Shown one piece after another: positions 19,703-30,250 of a stretch of DNA of 64,000 nt. The notes under the pieces are model-generated. The model saw nothing but the letters and a program-made list of their open reading frames with translations. It ran no database searches and had not been told where the DNA came from. This DNA is from Candidatus Iainarchaeum sp. (GTDB taxonomy: Archaea; Iainarchaeota; Iainarchaeia; Iainarchaeales; JAGVWC01): contig JAGVWC010000010.1 of NCBI GenBank assembly GCA_018304465.1, positions 1 through 64,000 of the forward strand, given 5' to 3'. The stretch's first letter is position 1. Each line of letters begins with the position of its first letter. The translations under genes were made by a program, and so were the position numbers.

Positions 19703-21475
19703 TTACTTATCCAAATCCAGCTTTAAGTGCAGTTCGCGGAGTTGCTTTTGGTCCACGATATCGGGCGCCTCGTCCATGAGCGAAATCGCGGCTTTGTTTT
19801 TTGGAAACGCGATCACGTCCCGGATGCTTTCCGAGTGCGTCAAAATCGTTGCCAATCGATCCACGCCCAACGCCAATCCGCCGTGCGGAGGCGCTCCGTA
19901 ACGAAACGCGGACAAGAGAAAACCGAATCGACGCTCGGCTTCTGACGGAGAAATCTTCAGTATTCCGAACATTTTTTCCTGAAGCGCACGCTCGTGAATT
20001 CTGATGCTTCCACCGCCGACTTCGGAACCATTCAAGACACAATCATAGGCTTCCGCCAAAACCTTCATCGGATCCGAATCCATCAAAGAAAAGAACTCTT
20101 TTTTGGGTCGCGTAAACGGATGGTGGTTGGCCGCGGGACGATTCTCTTCCTTGTCCCACACATACAATGGAAAATCAATGACCCATAAAAAATTCAGTTT
20201 GTTGGGGTCCATCAAACCCAGTTTTTCACCGATTTTTAAGCGAACCGCACCCATTGCCGTGCACGCGGTTTCCCATTCGTCCGCCACGACCAAAATCAAG
20301 TCGTTGTCTTTTGCCGCGGTTTTCTTCAAAACTCCCTTGATTTGCTTTTCGGACAAAAACTTCGTGATGCTTGATTCAAACGACTTGTCCTTGACTTTGA
20401 AGGTAAACAATCCCTTGGCGCCATACACTTTCGCGGCATCCGTTAATTTTTCCAGATCGCCTTTCGAAAACTTTTCGGCTCCATCGGAAACAACCACGGC
20501 TTTGGCTTTTCCGTGATTTTTGAAAACGCTTTCCAATACCTGGAACTCCGAACCCGACAATTCGTCGGTGACATCCAACAATTTCAAATCAAACCGGGTA
20601 TCCGGCTTGTCGGAACCAAACTGATCCATGGCGTTTGCAAACGTCATGCGAACAAACGGCGTGGAAACCTTTTTTCCGGTGGATTTTTCAACGGCAAACG
20701 CAAGGCTTCGTTCCGTCACGTCAATCACGTCGTTTTCATTGACAAAACTCATTTCCAAGTCGATTTGGGTGAACTCCGGCTGGCGATCCGAACGCAAATC
20801 CTCGTCCCGAAAACAACGCGCAACCTGCATATATTTTTCGAAACCCGCGACCATCAACAACTGCTTGAAAATCTGGGGAGATTGCGGCAACGCGTAGAAT
20901 TTTCCGGGGTGAACCCGCGACGGAACCAAATAATCCCGGCTTCCTTCCGGCGTCGACTTGGCCATAATCGGAGTTTCGATTTCAAGAAAACCTTCCTTGT
21001 CGAAAAAATCGCGAAACGCCTTGATCATGTGATGCCGAAAAATAAGGTTGTTTTTCAATTGTTCACGGCGCAAATCCAAAAACCGATACTTCAAACGCTG
21101 TTCTTCGCTTGCCAGCACATGCGCGTCCAGTTCGATGGGCAACGGCTGCTCCGCCTTGTTCAAAATCTCAAGATCGATCGCTTCCACTTCGATTTTTCCC
21201 GACGCGATCTTTGGATTTTCCGTTCCTTTGGGGCGCAACGAAACGTTTCCCGTCAACGACACAACGAATTCTTTTCCCAGTTCTTCCGAGTCCTTATGGG
21301 CTTTTTGGCTGTTCTTGGGATTAAAAACGATCTGGCACAAACCGCTTCGGTCGCGCAAATCAATAAAAATCAAGGAACCGTGATCGCGTCGATTTGCGAC
21401 CCAACCGTTTAACACCACGGTTTGACCCACCATTTTTTCGTTCAATTCTTGGCATGCATGCGTTCTTTTTTTCAT
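19703..21475 (-). CDS. aspS: aspartyl-tRNA synthetase, bacterial type with GAD-like insertion
   Basis: 590 aa; GWVANRRDHGSLIFIDLRDRSGLCQIVF; FRDEDLRSDRQPEFTQIDLEMSF; GLALGVDRLATILTHSESIRDVIAFPKN. Confidence 0.95.
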   Translation of the reverse strand: MKKRTHACQELNEKMVGQTVVLNGWVANRRDHGSLIFIDLRDRSGLCQIVFNPKNSQKAHKDSEELGKEFVVSLTGNVSLRPKGTENPKIASGKIEVEAIDLEILNKAEQPLPIELDAHVLASEEQRLKYRFLDLRREQLKNNLIFRHHMIKAFRDFFDKEGFLEIETPIMAKSTPEGSRDYLVPSRVHPGKFYALPQSPQIFKQLLMVAGFEKYMQVARCFRDEDLRSDRQPEFTQIDLEMSFVNENDVIDVTERSLAFAVEKSTGKKVSTPFVRMTFANAMDQFGSDKPDTRFDLKLLDVTDELSGSEFQVLESVFKNHGKAKAVVVSDGAEKFSKGDLEKLTDAAKVYGAKGLFTFKVKDKSFESSITKFLSEKQIKGVLKKTAAKDNDLILVVADEWETACTAMGAVRLKIGEKLGLMDPNKLNFLWVIDFPLYVWDKEENRPAANHHPFTRPKKEFFSLMDSDPMKVLAEAYDCVLNGSEVGGGSIRIHERALQEKMFGILKISPSEAERRFGFLLSAFRYGAPPHGGLALGVDRLATILTHSESIRDVIAFPKNKAAISLMDEAPDIVDQKQLRELHLKLDLDK

Positions 21476-21813
21476 GTGGACCCCTGCTGTTTTGCTTCCA
21501 AATCAAAAAACCGTTTTCCCAGCACGGTATAATCATTCTTGATGCGCTGGTTTTTTCCGGTTTCCATTTTAATTTTTTGTTCCAACGCCGCGATAAGGCT
21601 TTTGGATGGTTCGTTTTGACGTTTTTCCCTCTTCAATCGGGATGCAAGATCGTTTAATCTCGCATCGCTTTCGCATTTCAACAGATGCAACCCAACCAAG
21701 CGTTTATCCAACTTGGAAATTGAAAACGCCGGCACCCGTTGTTTTAAACGGGTTCTTCGACGCTGTTCGTTTTTGCGGTTCCAAGCCGAAGGATCCGGTT
21801 TTGGTTTTCGCAT
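21472..21813 (-). CDS. hypothetical basic coiled-coil protein
   Basis: ORF 21472..22092 re-started at MRKPKPDPSAWNRKNEQ; overlaps aspS start. Confidence 0.5.
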   Translation of the reverse strand: MRKPKPDPSAWNRKNEQRRRTRLKQRVPAFSISKLDKRLVGLHLLKCESDARLNDLASRLKREKRQNEPSKSLIAALEQKIKMETGKNQRIKNDYTVLGKRFFDLEAKQQGST

Positions 21814-21869
21814 CCTACATATGCCTGAAAAAAGGGTTTTTAAAGCCGTATTTCGGGGATAAACGAAGT

Positions 21870-22871
21870 TTAGGCAAACGCGAATTCCGCCAAAGACTGC
21901 TGGGATTTGTCCCCCAATGCCCGCGCAGGAATCCGAAATTTTCGGGTAACCGCCTGGGCGAATTCCTTGGCATAGCCATGCATCGTCAAGACTTGTTTGG
22001 GGTTTGATTGCTGTACATAATCCAATAATTCGTTGTAATCGCAATGATCCGACAAACAAAACGACTTGTCGAATCCGTATCCGTATGGCCAACCCGTGGC
22101 CACCGCGGACACCACTTTTTTGCCTGTGGAAAACTCAAGCGCCGGCACCAATGTTTTGTCAAACAAACTCGGCGGAATAATCATGACATTTGAATCCTTC
22201 AAATTGTGATTTGCCAGCAGGTATTTTCCGAGCTTTAACCCGAATTTTTCATACACCTGGTTATTCTGAAAAACGCGTTCGTGCACGAGCGGAACCTGAT
22301 TCGAATACTCATTAACGATTTTGGTTAATTCCTGGGATTTCCCCAACGCGTAACCGCACAACACCACAAACTTGTTGGCTTTCACGTTTTTTTCGATCCA
22401 CTGCCCCATTTCCTGATACACGTCTTCACGCGGCGGAAACGCATACTGCGGCAAACCAAACGTCGTTTCCATGACCAGGGTATCACACGGAACCGGAACC
22501 GCGCCTTGGGTCAAAAGCGAATCTTCGAGTTTAAAATCCCCCGAAATCACGGTCGTGGACGCGTTTTCAAGCACGATTTGGCCCGACCCCAAAATATGCC
22601 CCGAATTCTCAAACCGAATATTACACTCGCCGATCGAATGCTGTTTTCCAAACTCAGTCGACTCGGTTTTCTTGACGTTTTTTCCCTGGACTTTTAACAA
22701 CTCGTAGGTGGCCAAGGTCATCAAATACTGCTTGTGCCCCACTGACACGTGATCCGAATGCCCATGCGAAATAATCGCGACATCCGCCTTTTTTTTGCCG
22801 GAAGACGGATCCACCGCAATTTTGGAATTTCCTTCCGAAAACCAGATTCCTTTTTCAAAAAAAAGACGCAT
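21870..22871 (-). CDS. beta-CASP-like metallo-beta-lactamase exonuclease
   Basis: ISHGHSDHV; SGHILGSGQIVLE; VISGDFKLED; LSDHCDYNELLDYV...TMHGYAKEFA. Confidence 0.85.
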   Translation of the reverse strand: MRLFFEKGIWFSEGNSKIAVDPSSGKKKADVAIISHGHSDHVSVGHKQYLMTLATYELLKVQGKNVKKTESTEFGKQHSIGECNIRFENSGHILGSGQIVLENASTTVISGDFKLEDSLLTQGAVPVPCDTLVMETTFGLPQYAFPPREDVYQEMGQWIEKNVKANKFVVLCGYALGKSQELTKIVNEYSNQVPLVHERVFQNNQVYEKFGLKLGKYLLANHNLKDSNVMIIPPSLFDKTLVPALEFSTGKKVVSAVATGWPYGYGFDKSFCLSDHCDYNELLDYVQQSNPKQVLTMHGYAKEFAQAVTRKFRIPARALGDKSQQSLAEFAFA

Positions 22872-22921
22872 ACATAAAAGAAGGAATAAGAAAAATAAAA
22901 GGCTTGGCATTCCAACCGCGA

Positions 22922-24799
22922 TTACAGGCGTTTTTCAATCGCTTTTTTCAATGCCGCGGAAACCCGCTCGCCGGATACCCGGCCCCGCAATTGTTTCATG
23001 ACGTCGCCCATCAACGGACCGATCGCACCGAATTTTTTCGAAGAAACCAACACCATGTTTCTCGAAACCACGTCGTCGCACACCGAAAGAATATCCTCAT
23101 CGGATAATTCGTCTTTGCGATGCGATTCCACCAACGACAACACGCTTTGGGACGGATTGGACGCAAGCGCTTTTAGCAATTCTTTGGCGTTGTCTCGCAA
23201 CACGCGGCCTTTTTTTTCCAATTCGAAAAACGCGACCAGTTTTCCGTTCGGAATCCGTTCCACATAAACGTTTTCGCGCTTTAATTCCACCCAGGTTTCA
23301 AGCAACACTGTCGCGCAAAACGTGGGATTCAAATCTTTCTCGATCAAAGACTCGAAAAAACACGCCCAATTATCGAGTTTCATTTTTTCGGCCAATTGCC
23401 GCGACAACCCTTTTTCAACATACAAACCCACACGAGCGTCCGGGGACAACGGAAGACGCGAACGCAGATTCGAAAGCTTTTCGGGTAACACGTCAATCGG
23501 CGCCAAATCGGTTTCCGGATACATCCGCGCGGCCCCCGGCAACGGACGCAAATACTCCGTGTTGCCGTCTTCCAATGCTTGACGCGTTTCGGGAGGAACC
23601 CCCGACAAACACTGTTGACACCGGTTCAAAGCCTCCGCCAACGCGGTTTGGGCCTTGGTTTTTTCGGATGACACCATCACGAATCCATCGTATTCCTGAC
23701 ACGACAAGGCGTGACGAACCTGCGAAACCTCGGAATCGCTTACGCCGTACCCCGGCAACTCGTCCGAATGCAAAATTCCTTTCAAACCGGTTTTGGTTTT
23801 CACGTAATTCGCGACTTCGGTTCCCACGCGGCGATTCGGCTGGATTTCCCGGCCAAAAAAACCCTTAAACTTCGGCACGCGCACGCCGAACACGGTTTTT
23901 CCAGCCAAAAACTTGCACTCCGTCTTGCCAAAAATACCCGTTACTTCGATGACCGGCTGACGAAAATCGTTTTCTTCGAAACGCTTTTTTTGCAATTCAT
24001 CCCGCACTTCCAATAATTTTTCCTGGCGCTGCATTTCGCGACGCACGAACTCGTCGATCAACTCCAAATCCTGCATTCCCTTGATTTCAATGCGATTACC
24101 GCCTTCAATTGAAATATTCAGGTCTTGACGGATCGTTCCAAGGCCCCGCTTGGCGTTACACGTGCGACGAAACAAGGTTCCGATCGCCAACGCCGCCGCC
24201 TTGGCTTCTTCAGGCGTTTCAATATCCGGTTCCGTGGACAATTCGATCAACGGAATCCCCAATCGATCCAAGCGATACACGATATGGAAATCGGTTTTTT
24301 CCATCGGACGCGCGGCGTCTTCTTCCAACGCCATGGCCTGCAAACGGATTTTCTTGTTTCCGATATCGAGTTCGCCGCCCAAACAAATCAGCGCAGTTCT
24401 CTGAAAACCACTCGTGTTGCTTCCGTCAATCACGGTTTTTCGCATCACGAAAGCTTTGTCGACAAACGTGGAATTACAGAGTACTCCAACCGTCAGAATC
24501 GTATCCAGGGCTCTTTCATTCATCGGTTGCGGCGGCTCGTCATCGGTTTCCACGAGTGAAATTGAATCCTTGTAACACTCGTACCAGTACTCCAATCCTT
24601 TGCGATACTGTTCCAAGGCCGCGGCATCGAATTCACCTAACTCGCTTGCAACCGGCCGCAATCTGCGCTTGATCACGAAATCGGGTTTTTCCTCGCGCAG
24701 CTCCCCGGGAGTCCGGGAAAACAATTTTCCCGTATCGAGTTGCTGGTGCACTTCCAGACCGCACTTTAATTTTGGAACCGGTTTCATTTCATTCGCCAT
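22922..24799 (-). CDS. gatE: Glu-tRNA(Gln) amidotransferase subunit E
   Basis: LKCGLEVHQQLDTGKLFSRTPGELREEKPDFVIKRRLRPVASELGEFDAAALEQY; 625 aa. Confidence 0.97.
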   Translation of the reverse strand: MANEMKPVPKLKCGLEVHQQLDTGKLFSRTPGELREEKPDFVIKRRLRPVASELGEFDAAALEQYRKGLEYWYECYKDSISLVETDDEPPQPMNERALDTILTVGVLCNSTFVDKAFVMRKTVIDGSNTSGFQRTALICLGGELDIGNKKIRLQAMALEEDAARPMEKTDFHIVYRLDRLGIPLIELSTEPDIETPEEAKAAALAIGTLFRRTCNAKRGLGTIRQDLNISIEGGNRIEIKGMQDLELIDEFVRREMQRQEKLLEVRDELQKKRFEENDFRQPVIEVTGIFGKTECKFLAGKTVFGVRVPKFKGFFGREIQPNRRVGTEVANYVKTKTGLKGILHSDELPGYGVSDSEVSQVRHALSCQEYDGFVMVSSEKTKAQTALAEALNRCQQCLSGVPPETRQALEDGNTEYLRPLPGAARMYPETDLAPIDVLPEKLSNLRSRLPLSPDARVGLYVEKGLSRQLAEKMKLDNWACFFESLIEKDLNPTFCATVLLETWVELKRENVYVERIPNGKLVAFFELEKKGRVLRDNAKELLKALASNPSQSVLSLVESHRKDELSDEDILSVCDDVVSRNMVLVSSKKFGAIGPLMGDVMKQLRGRVSGERVSAALKKAIEKRL

Positions 24800-25140
24800 T
24801 ATTTGAATTTCCAGTTGCGCGAATCGACGTCGAGATCCGAAATCTCGTGCGTCATGTCTTTGTCAACCAAGCGCTTAAGCAAAAAACCAAAACCGACAAT
24901 GGTCCAGACGCCGAAAACCAACTGGAACACCACGTCACCTAAAACAAACGCGTAATACAACAACAGAACCGATCCTACCAGGTTCAATCCGTTGTATTCA
25001 ACCGAATACCGCTTCATTTTTTTCATGGCATTCAAGCCCAACGCCGCCGCCAACAGCAAAAAGCCGGCAAGCGCAACGATTTGATTCAAACCCCATTCGA
25101 ACATTTCATCAAACTCCTTTTTTTCACTCCATTTTTTCAT
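24799..25140 (-). CDS. small membrane protein encoded between gatD and gatE
   Basis: 113-aa ORF overlapping both neighbours; several hydrophobic segments. Confidence 0.65.
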   Translation of the reverse strand: MKKWSEKKEFDEMFEWGLNQIVALAGFLLLAAALGLNAMKKMKRYSVEYNGLNLVGSVLLLYYAFVLGDVVFQLVFGVWTIVGFGFLLKRLVDKDMTHEISDLDVDSRNWKFK

Positions 25141-26468
25141 ACATGACTGTCAATCGGTGTAAACGCACTGATTTCTCCGACCAAATTGGTGGCGATCAGA
25201 CGCTTGACTTCGTCTTTGTCCTTGAAATTACCCAAAAGCCAGGCCAGTTTCACAAAAGCTGTTTCCGGCAGCATGTCTTCGCAGCCAACAACCCCCATAT
25301 TCGCAAGATCAACGGCCTTATCATACACATGCATATGCACCCGGCCAAAAAGACACTGACTCGCCATGGCCACCACACAGCCTTTTTGAAGAATTTTCTC
25401 AAGCATTTCCCGATTCTTCAAATTCGGTTTGGAAAGTTCATTCGGAGCAGCGATGGGTGCATGACCCAAGGCCATTCCTTCCAAAACCAACCCGTCGTAT
25501 TTCAGATAAGGTTCCAGCTGGTCTGCAGAAAAATGCGTGTGAAGCTTCACCAACGCAACCCGGTCCGCAAAATCCGGACGAATTAAAGGAACGCGTTTTC
25601 CTTTTCGAAGATAATCGGTTTTCACAAACTGAATCTCCCCGGTTTTTGAATGGACCCGGGCAATAATCGAATCGTTTATCGGCTGAAATGCGTCTCTTCG
25701 AGACGAATGCATTTTCCGGGTTTTACAAGCAGGCAAAATCGCACACCAGTCATCATCCGAAGTTTCATGCATACAGATCGCAACCCCGGAAAAATCGGAT
25801 TTTACGATAAAATTGGCCGCCGCCAACATATTGGTGTGTGCATCACTGGATCCACGGTCGCTTGAACGCTGAGCTCCGACAAAAATAATCGGAATCGGAG
25901 AATTCTGAATCGCAAAAGCCAATGCAGCGGAAGAATAATGCATGGTGTCGGTTCCATGCGCAATAATGATCCCCGCCAGGGACGGGTTTTTTTGAATTTC
26001 TTTCCCGATTTCTTTTGCAATTAAAGAATAATGCGGAAAACGCATGTCTTCAGACCACATTTTTGATAACAAACGCGATTCAAAATTCGCAATCGCTTCA
26101 AGCCCCGGAAAAAGAGGAACCAAATCTTCGGGATTAAACGACGCAAACACCGCACCTGTGCGGTAATCCACGCGGCTAGCAATCGTTCCGCCCGTATGCA
26201 AAATCAAAATCGTCGGAAGCCCCGGAATGTTCTGCAAAGAATTTGAAGGCGCTTTGGCCACGCGTTTTCCACTTGAAAGTTTTTCAACCGAATCAATCGA
26301 CCCGGCATCAAGCCCGACATTATACCCGTTATCCATTTTCAGAACCAAAACCGATTCATCCGACGACGGAATAATCGTGCCTTTGAAAACCGCGCCCGAC
26401 TTTGTCACGGACACATGATCGCCTTCGGCCACTTTATGCTTCTTCAACAACTGGGACGCGTTCAACAA
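25137..26468 (-). CDS. gatD: Glu-tRNA(Gln) amidotransferase subunit D
   Basis: LPTILILHTGGTIASRVDYRTGAV; IIIAHGTDTMHYSSAALAFA; asparaginase-like domain. Confidence 0.96.
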   Translation of the reverse strand: MLNASQLLKKHKVAEGDHVSVTKSGAVFKGTIIPSSDESVLVLKMDNGYNVGLDAGSIDSVEKLSSGKRVAKAPSNSLQNIPGLPTILILHTGGTIASRVDYRTGAVFASFNPEDLVPLFPGLEAIANFESRLLSKMWSEDMRFPHYSLIAKEIGKEIQKNPSLAGIIIAHGTDTMHYSSAALAFAIQNSPIPIIFVGAQRSSDRGSSDAHTNMLAAANFIVKSDFSGVAICMHETSDDDWCAILPACKTRKMHSSRRDAFQPINDSIIARVHSKTGEIQFVKTDYLRKGKRVPLIRPDFADRVALVKLHTHFSADQLEPYLKYDGLVLEGMALGHAPIAAPNELSKPNLKNREMLEKILQKGCVVAMASQCLFGRVHMHVYDKAVDLANMGVVGCEDMLPETAFVKLAWLLGNFKDKDEVKRLIATNLVGEISAFTPIDSHV

Positions 26469-26529
26469 AAATTCCCCGCAAAACGAACGAATAAATATAC
26501 GAAAGAATTAATTTTAATGGGTTTGCATA

Positions 26530-27441
26530 TTGGAAAAACCGTTTATTGCCGGAAAACGACTCGTTAACGCCGCTTTCAAACAACGCTTTGCGATCGGCGC
26601 GTTTAACACCGTGAACCTCGAAGTCAACCAAGCGATCATCGAAACCGCCAAAGAAGAAAACGCGCCGTGTTGGGTTCAAACCTCCGAAAAAACCATTTCG
26701 TACGCGAAAATTCCGAATTTGGTGTCCATGACCCGAATCATCGCAAACGAAAACAAAATTCCCGTCGTTCTCCACTTGGATCACGGGCACTCGGTTACCC
26801 AAGCCAAGGTCTGCATCGACGCGGGCTACTCAAGCGTGATGATCGACACTTCGCTTGAAGAATACGAAACAAACCTGAAATTAACCCGGCAAGTCGTCAC
26901 GTATGCGCGATCAAGAGGCGTCTCCGTCGAAGCCGAACTCGGCGTGCTGTCGCGACAATCCGACATGTACACGGATCCCGATCAAGCCGTCGAATTCGTG
27001 GAAAAAACCGGAATCGATTACCTGGCGGTCGCGGTCGGCACCAAACACGGCGCTTTCAAACTCAAAGGACGCGAAAAAATCGATTTGAAACGATTGAAAA
27101 CCATTCATGAAAAAGTACCGGTTCCCCTCGTATTGCACGGTGCTTCCAGCGTGAACCCAAAAACCGTTAAAACCGCGAACAAATACGGCGCCGCCTTAAC
27201 CGGGCTCAAAGGAATCCCCGAAGAAACCATCCGCAAAGCCATCAAACTCGGAATCGCCAAAATCAACATCGACACCGACTTGCGGCTCGCGTTCACGACC
27301 GGACTACGCCAATTTCTCGCGGAAAACCCAAACGAATTCGGAACCCGCGAAGCATTATTGTTTGCCAAAGAAAAAGTCAAAGAAGAACTTCGGCACAAAA
27401 TCAAATTGTTTGGAATGAAAAACAAAGCCCACAACCCATAG
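26530..27441 (+). CDS. fba: class II fructose-bisphosphate aldolase
   Basis: VVLHLDHGHSVTQAKVCIDAGYSSVMIDTS; VEAELGVLS; LVLHGASSVN; INIDTDLRLAF. Confidence 0.9.
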   Translation: MEKPFIAGKRLVNAAFKQRFAIGAFNTVNLEVNQAIIETAKEENAPCWVQTSEKTISYAKIPNLVSMTRIIANENKIPVVLHLDHGHSVTQAKVCIDAGYSSVMIDTSLEEYETNLKLTRQVVTYARSRGVSVEAELGVLSRQSDMYTDPDQAVEFVEKTGIDYLAVAVGTKHGAFKLKGREKIDLKRLKTIHEKVPVPLVLHGASSVNPKTVKTANKYGAALTGLKGIPEETIRKAIKLGIAKINIDTDLRLAFTTGLRQFLAENPNEFGTREALLFAKEKVKEELRHKIKLFGMKNKAHNP

Positions 27442-27449
27442 GAATCCCT

Positions 27450-28142
27450 TTGCCCACCCGACCACTTCCGCTTTCAATGATCAAACGGCTTCGACAAGCC
27501 GTTTTGCGCCAAGAAAAAAAAGACTCCGGCCAAATCCGCCTAAACCGATTACTTGGAAAACTGCCGATTGCGGATCATCGCCAGCCAAGGCTTCGCGTAC
27601 CCACATATGAAACCGCGAGACCCGGCGGACGCATCCGCGGATTTAGAACCGAACGAAATTATCCCACGGAACCCGAAATCATCATCAAACGCGTTCATGG
27701 AACCGCCGGCGAAAACCAAAAAGCGTCTCAAATCGTTCGAACACTCCAAAAAATCGTGCAAGAGCACAACCGACGATTTCCTTTCACCCGGTACGAATTA
27801 CGGTCACCCCATGCGTACCCGCTTGGAGAACGATTCGTGGCCATGGCAAAAACCACGGTCCCAAGCATCGGAGAAATCCTCGGAAGCCACAAAACCCAAC
27901 GCGGAATAAACTTTTTCAGATACCTCAAAAGAACCCATGGAATTAGAAAACGCGACCTGCGAGAAGCGGTCGCGGAATTGTGTGACCATCTTCGCCCATT
28001 GTACGAACCATTTTACCCCCATGTTCTAAGCGACACTGCCGCCCGTCGAATTCAAAATTCCAACGTACTTAATTCCAACATACTTGTCGCGGGGGTGAAA
28101 AACAAAAAAATAATTTTTGTTCCGCTCATCGACTGGTTCTGA
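27450..28142 (+). CDS. hypothetical protein
   Basis: 230-aa ORF, no recognised motif. Confidence 0.5.
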   Translation: MPTRPLPLSMIKRLRQAVLRQEKKDSGQIRLNRLLGKLPIADHRQPRLRVPTYETARPGGRIRGFRTERNYPTEPEIIIKRVHGTAGENQKASQIVRTLQKIVQEHNRRFPFTRYELRSPHAYPLGERFVAMAKTTVPSIGEILGSHKTQRGINFFRYLKRTHGIRKRDLREAVAELCDHLRPLYEPFYPHVLSDTAARRIQNSNVLNSNILVAGVKNKKIIFVPLIDWF

Positions 28143-28339
28143 AAAAAATTCGTCAACTACCGAAAAAAAAATAGTTTTTCTCTTGTTGTGTAGCAAACTG
28201 AAAGAAGGCATTTAAATGTTTTTATTCTTCATGAATGAAAATAGAGAAAGAAAAACAAATCACTCCCGCTTTTTTGGCAACAACCAATATTCGAGGCATT
28301 GCCAGAGCCAACGGCGGAGAAAACAGGAGAGGAATAGAC

Positions 28340-28993
28340 ATGAACGTATGCGTCCTATTTTCAGGCGGAAAAGACAGTATGCTGGCAACCCAACTGGCGA
28401 TTACCAGCGGGCACCAAATCAAATGCTTGGTATCGTTTAAGTGCGACACAAATTATTTGTTCGACACCATCAACCTAAAATTCGTGGAAATGGCGGCGCA
28501 AGCCATGCAAATCCCGCTGCAAGAATTCGAACTTGGAAGCGGAAAAGACGAAACCCTGCTTTGCCTGCACGAAAGCCTCATCAGCCTCAAAAAACAGTTC
28601 AAAATCCAGGGAATCGTCACCGGCGCGCAAACCCCGTCCGGAAAAAGCCAGCTCCTTGAACGACTCTGCGCCGAACTCCAGTTGACCTGCATTCACCCGT
28701 TGATCGGAATCAAACAACACAACGTGCTGTACGCGGCCCTCAAAAACAAATACAAAGTCATGATCGTCAAAACCGACGGGTATCAACAGCTCTTGGGACA
28801 AGTACTCGACGAAAAAACCATCGAAGAACACGATTCGAAAACCCTCGAACACGCGGTTGACTTCGGGAAAGGATCCATTATCCTGGATTCCCCCTTGTTC
28901 CGCAAAAAAATACACGTCGTGGAATCCGAATCCGTTCACGAAGGCACCATCATGAAACTACTGTTGACAGGAATGGTGCTCGAAAACAAGTGA
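28340..28993 (+). CDS. diphthine-ammonia ligase-like ATP pyrophosphatase (Dph6/DUF71)
   Basis: MNVCVLFSGGKDSMLATQLA; GIVTGAQTPSGKSQLLERLCAELQLTCIHPLIG. Confidence 0.85.
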   Translation: MNVCVLFSGGKDSMLATQLAITSGHQIKCLVSFKCDTNYLFDTINLKFVEMAAQAMQIPLQEFELGSGKDETLLCLHESLISLKKQFKIQGIVTGAQTPSGKSQLLERLCAELQLTCIHPLIGIKQHNVLYAALKNKYKVMIVKTDGYQQLLGQVLDEKTIEEHDSKTLEHAVDFGKGSIILDSPLFRKKIHVVESESVHEGTIMKLLLTGMVLENK

Positions 28994-29003
28994 AACGAAA
29001 AAA

Positions 29004-29966
29004 TCAGTCACAGTGCCCGTTCACCGGAGTCGACAACACCCACGCCGACAAAAAATCGCCTTCCACAAACGACTGGTTCGGATCCGCGTTTTTCCACGCG
29101 AACAAACATTGCGCCGCAAGCACGCATTCTTCGCACGCGAATTTTTTTTTGCACAAATCGTTTTCCGAGTCAAAACTGGTTTGTGGCGGCGCATCCGTTA
29201 TTGCGCGACAGTTGGATTGAACCACGCCAACAGATTTGAAATTAATCGTTTTCGAATCCGAACCCGCTTTTTCCCCGGTCACTTCAACCTGCGCTTCCAT
29301 GTCCCCGATTTGATTCAAAATCACTTCAAACGAAACGGTTTGCGATTCTTGGGCTTCCAATTCCCCCACGGGAAGCTCCCGAAAAGACACCGGAACCAAT
29401 TCCCCGTCTTTTCGAACGAACAAACGCAAAAACACGGTATTCGAAACGCCTCGCACGGAACCCGTGTTTTTGATTTTAACCAAAAACGGCACTTTCGAAT
29501 CCACGGACAAATCCACGACCGGAGAAACAAAAAGCGATTCGATTGAAACCTGGGCGGGTTTGGAACCGACAAACAACGAGCACGCGAAAAAATTGAACAA
29601 TTGTTCACAGCGCACGAAAAAAGGAATTTCCTGACGCGACTGGAACAACACGCGCGACGAATCCCACAACGCGCCTTTTTCGCACGCAACCGAACGATCG
29701 CAACAATACGACGGAGAAGTGCATTCGATCTGCAAATCCACGGCCAGATCCGAAAACGGCTTCGAAGCAAAACCCTCCCCCTGGTTCACCAAAAGCATTC
29801 CGACCGAAACCGTCTGATTGTTTTTCAATTTGGCGTTTTCGATCGCGTCCCGGATCGATTTTTCATTCTGACCCGGAGCCGAAAAAAACGGCGCCATGAA
29901 CTGGTAAAAAAAAACCATCAAAGCCACTGCGGCAATCGCCATCACGAGCAACTGGAACGAATTCAA
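29004..29966 (-). CDS. membrane-anchored secreted protein with CARDB/Ig-like region and Cys-rich tail
   Basis: N-terminal hydrophobic segment; VKIKNTGSVRGVSNTVFLRLFVRKDG; CKKKFACEECVLAAQCLFAW. Confidence 0.6.
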   Translation of the reverse strand: MNSFQLLVMAIAAVALMVFFYQFMAPFFSAPGQNEKSIRDAIENAKLKNNQTVSVGMLLVNQGEGFASKPFSDLAVDLQIECTSPSYCCDRSVACEKGALWDSSRVLFQSRQEIPFFVRCEQLFNFFACSLFVGSKPAQVSIESLFVSPVVDLSVDSKVPFLVKIKNTGSVRGVSNTVFLRLFVRKDGELVPVSFRELPVGELEAQESQTVSFEVILNQIGDMEAQVEVTGEKAGSDSKTINFKSVGVVQSNCRAITDAPPQTSFDSENDLCKKKFACEECVLAAQCLFAWKNADPNQSFVEGDFLSAWVLSTPVNGHCD

Positions 29967-30232
29967 CGCAACCGACCTTTCCGCGCGACGAAAAGATTAT
30001 GAAACTCCATTTGCGCGAGTTTTTTGAGCAAAAAACCCACCGAAAAACTGAACGCCACCAAATACAGGAAGTTTTCCCACTGCCCCGTGAAAAAAAAAGC
30101 GAACAAATATTCGTTTCGCCAGCCATCAATCAAAATAATGGTGCCCGCAACCACGACCAACGTCGCCACTAACACCAACAATTTTTCGAACAAAACAACG
30201 AGGCTCATGGCAAATAAGAACGCAAAACCCAT
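29963..30232 (-). CDS. small membrane protein
   Basis: 89-aa hydrophobic ORF overlapping the next gene by 4 nt. Confidence 0.55.
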   Translation of the reverse strand: MGFAFLFAMSLVVLFEKLLVLVATLVVVAGTIILIDGWRNEYLFAFFFTGQWENFLYLVAFSFSVGFLLKKLAQMEFHNLFVARKGRLR

Positions 30233-30250
30233 TAATATAGGTTACAGAAA

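Noticed and set aside
20513-21412. 299-aa plus-strand ORF opposite aspS
   Set aside because: Antisense to a fully conserved AspRS; low-complexity basic composition.
21762-21785. tgttcgtttttgcggttccaag as a fourth copy of the 12.7-14.9 kb repeat
   Set aside because: Only a partial match, and it lies inside a coding frame (AWNRKNEQ); likely coincidence.
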